From positions 1 to 38,432 of the forward strand of contig NZ_JABXKI010000074.1 of assembly GCF_017115095.1 (NCBI RefSeq): 38,432 nucleotides of DNA, written 5' to 3'. Source of the DNA: Nostoc sp. NMS4. Lineage in GTDB: Bacteria; Cyanobacteriota; Cyanobacteriia; Cyanobacteriales; Nostocaceae. The notes beneath the pieces are model-generated. The model did not search any database and was not told the DNA's origin. It saw only the letters and a program-made list of their open reading frames with translations. This document shows, in pieces, positions 35,951 to 38,432 of the stretch; the first letter of the stretch is position 1; every line of letters starts with the position of its first letter. The position numbers and the translations under genes were made by a program.

Positions 35951-36457
35951 AAGATTTTTGTAAAAGCACCTGACAACCCGAATTTGCAGATGATTGAAAT
36001 AATAGATAGGACAGCAATAAAAAAATCGGCGTTGCTGAATTTGGTTATGAAATTCAAAAATAAAATATTCCAAACTCTTATTGTGTGTGTTTGGAGTACC
36101 TCTGCGTCAGATTTTTATCTCTTTAATCAGCAACAGCGAAAAATTTTTATGCTTGTGGTGAGTATAGTCCATCAAGTTTATATAAACAAAGCCCGCACAG
36201 GCGGGCCTTATCCTTGTAGCTTTGATATTCTAGACTCAATATTTAACCCTATTTCTGTCCTTTAGTAAAAGCCGCATCAATCAAAAAGATATACCTAGCT
36301 CAAACCTCAGCGCAACTAAGGATAAACAGAACACAAAATCGTAGTGAATTAAATTTGGCACGACTCTGCGTACCTTTGCCTTTACTTTGCGTTCCTCTGA
36401 GTTTAAAAACGCTATAATTTTACACAAATCTGTACTTAGTTCGTGTAGCCACACCCT
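35951..36457. other. Gap between comEC and glyQ
   Basis: No credible gene. A 107-codon forward frame at 35942-36265 overlaps the comEC start and has no family features. The region carries the terminator listed at 36184-36209, repeat words near 36360-36410 and AT-rich DNA that should hold the comEC promoter. Confidence 0.5.
36184..36209 (-). terminator. Rho-independent-type terminator downstream of glyQ
   Basis: On the reverse strand: GCCCGC, loop CTGT, GCGGGC, then TTTGTTT. The stem extends to about 9 bp with AAG/TTT pairs. It lies 250 bp after the glyQ stop in the direction of transcription. Confidence 0.7.
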
Positions 36458-37357
36458 TTAGGATATTGGGCTGACTATTGAACTCACATTATCTTTGAGC
36501 AATGGAAAACCCAACTTCTCCCTTTGCTCAACATATAAATGAGCTACCTTTCTAGCCAAATGCCGAATCCTGGCAATATAGCGAGTTCTCTCCGTCACCG
36601 AAATCACACCTCTAGCATCCAGCAGATTGAACGTGTGCGAACACTTCATTACATAATCTAAGCTAGGCAATACCAATCCTCGCTCCGTCAATTGGGTAGC
36701 TTCCTGCTCATACAAATTAAATAGTGTCAGCAGCAACTCGGGATTCGACGCTTCAAAGTTGTATGTACACTGCTCAATCTCTCCCTGGAGGTAAACATCA
36801 CCATAAGTAATGTTGTCCGTCCAATGAATCTTAGTAATTGCCTCTACTTGCTGGAGATACATTGTCAGCCGCTCTAATCCGTATGTAATTTCAATCGACA
36901 CCGGACGGCAATCAATTCCTCCACACTGTTGGAAGTAGGTAAATTGAGTAACTTCCATCCCATCTAACCATACTTCCCACCCAGTACCCCAAGCTCCCAC
37001 AGTTGCATCTTCCCAGTTATCCTCTACAAACCGAATATCGTGGTCTTCAGGACGGATACCTAAAGCCCTTAATGAATCAAGATAAATCTCCTGAATATTA
37101 TCTGGTGACGGCTTAATCAGAACTTGGTACTGATAATAGTGTTGGAAGCGGTTGGGGTTTTCTCCATACCGTCCATCCGTCGGGCGACGACACGGTTCAA
37201 CATACGCCACAGCCCACGGTTCTGGTCCTAATGCTCTTAAAAATGTCTGAGGATTCTTAGTACCTGCCCCCTTCTCAATATCGTAAGGCTGGGCTATAAG
37301 ACAACCGCGATCGCCCCAAAACTGATGCAATAAACTTATTACCGACTGAAAATTCAC
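36458..37357 (-). CDS. glyQ: Glycine-tRNA ligase alpha subunit
   Basis: 299 residues from GTG 37357 ([20 protein letters not shown]), preceded closely by AAGGGGGAA. An ATG eight codons upstream (37381) is in frame but does not fit the family start. The alpha subunit of the tetrameric bacterial GlyRS carries the catalytic core: [40 protein letters not shown] and the class II motifs, and [18 protein letters not shown]. The beta subunit gene is not in the window. It is transcribed away from the rRNA operon. Confidence 0.97.
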   Translation of the reverse strand: MNFQSVISLLHQFWGDRGCLIAQPYDIEKGAGTKNPQTFLRALGPEPWAVAYVEPCRRPTDGRYGENPNRFQHYYQYQVLIKPSPDNIQEIYLDSLRALGIRPEDHDIRFVEDNWEDATVGAWGTGWEVWLDGMEVTQFTYFQQCGGIDCRPVSIEITYGLERLTMYLQQVEAITKIHWTDNITYGDVYLQGEIEQCTYNFEASNPELLLTLFNLYEQEATQLTERGLVLPSLDYVMKCSHTFNLLDARGVISVTERTRYIARIRHLARKVAHLYVEQREKLGFPLLKDNVSSIVSPIS

Positions 37358-37470
37358 GCTTCCCCCTTCCTGAGTTAGCACAGTGCATAAACCATTGTTG
37401 CCTACAACCCAACACTGTAAGAAGTTTCAGGGGACAAAAAAGCAGTTCCAAAACATTTTGGAAAAAGTAG

Positions 37471-37499
37471 TTGACACAAAGAGTTGGGTTCGCTATATT
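37471..37499 (+). promoter_or_regulatory. rRNA operon promoter
   Basis: Perfect -35 TTGACA (37471-37476), a 17-bp spacer and -10 TATATT (37494-37499). It lies about 170 bp ahead of 16S and is the best consensus promoter in the window. The leader 37506-37667 contains short inverted segments that may pair with sequence after 16S for processing. Confidence 0.85.
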
Positions 37500-37667
37500 G
37501 AATAAGTGCCTGAAGCCGACGCGAAAGAGCGTGGTTTCAAGGGATACCGAACCTTGAAAATATTATAGTTTGAAAGCGAATAGACAGCAAGTAATTTGCG
37601 TCAAGAAAATGATAACTAAGCTGAAGTTAAAAAAGAGCAGCTATTGAGCTATAGAGCTTTCCAATAC

Positions 37668-38432
<765 letters not shown>

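Noticed and set aside
35942..36265. 107-codon forward ORF
   Set aside because: Overlaps the comEC start, crosses the glyQ terminator hairpin and shows no domain.

Overview
The window reads as chromosome of a filamentous, Nostoc-like cyanobacterium. The grounds are the split RNA polymerase beta' subunit (separate rpoC1 and rpoC2), the frequent HIP1 octamer GCGATCGC, a 16S rRNA gene of cyanobacterial type at the right edge, a cyanobacteriochrome-type GAF protein, and intergenic spaces packed with short palindromic and tandem repeats. Genus level is inference.

Layout. 1-2818: a Type IIG-like (Eco57I family) DNA methylase lacking its N-terminus. 3216-6798: accessory genes: a stand-alone DXCF-type cyanobacteriochrome GAF protein, a VOC/glyoxalase-fold protein and a long DyP-type peroxidase, separated by palindrome-rich elements. 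7020-9458: a MidA/NDUFAF7-like methyltransferase, a 31-residue membrane microprotein and an NAD(P)-dependent beta-hydroxyacid-dehydrogenase-like enzyme. 9827-13562: a membrane-anchored repeat protein, the redox chaperone HslO and an SRPBCC protein. 13654-15729: an accessory patch with a lone PD-(D/E)XK nuclease-like protein, a MITE that ends a truncated Uma2 nuclease gene, a universal stress protein and a transposase-less IS200/IS605-type element. 15946-17357: hisD. 17980-29486: rpsT, tatD, rpoB, rpoC1, rpoC2, one forward housekeeping cluster ending at a strong hairpin terminator. 29893-36073: a family-4 uracil-DNA glycosylase, a phosphoribosyltransferase, a TPR protein, a NADAR protein and ComEC. 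36458-37357: glyQ. 37471-38432: an rRNA promoter, leader and the first half of 16S rRNA, cut by the window end.

How it fits together. The conserved core is translation and transcription (S20, RNA polymerase, glycyl-tRNA synthetase, 16S rRNA). The accessory parts deal with DNA (methylase, nucleases, ComEC, UDG), stress (DyP, HslO, USP) and probably light sensing. The most unusual signals are mobile-element relics and intergenic hairpins. Both RNA polymerase gene junctions carry a different long hairpin repeat. In two unrelated genes the same repeat word appears to supply both Shine-Dalgarno and start codon. A 431-bp element at 15299-15729 keeps all the end signals of an IS608-like single-strand transposon but has no transposase. 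I saw no CRISPR array, no tRNA and no complete defence operon.
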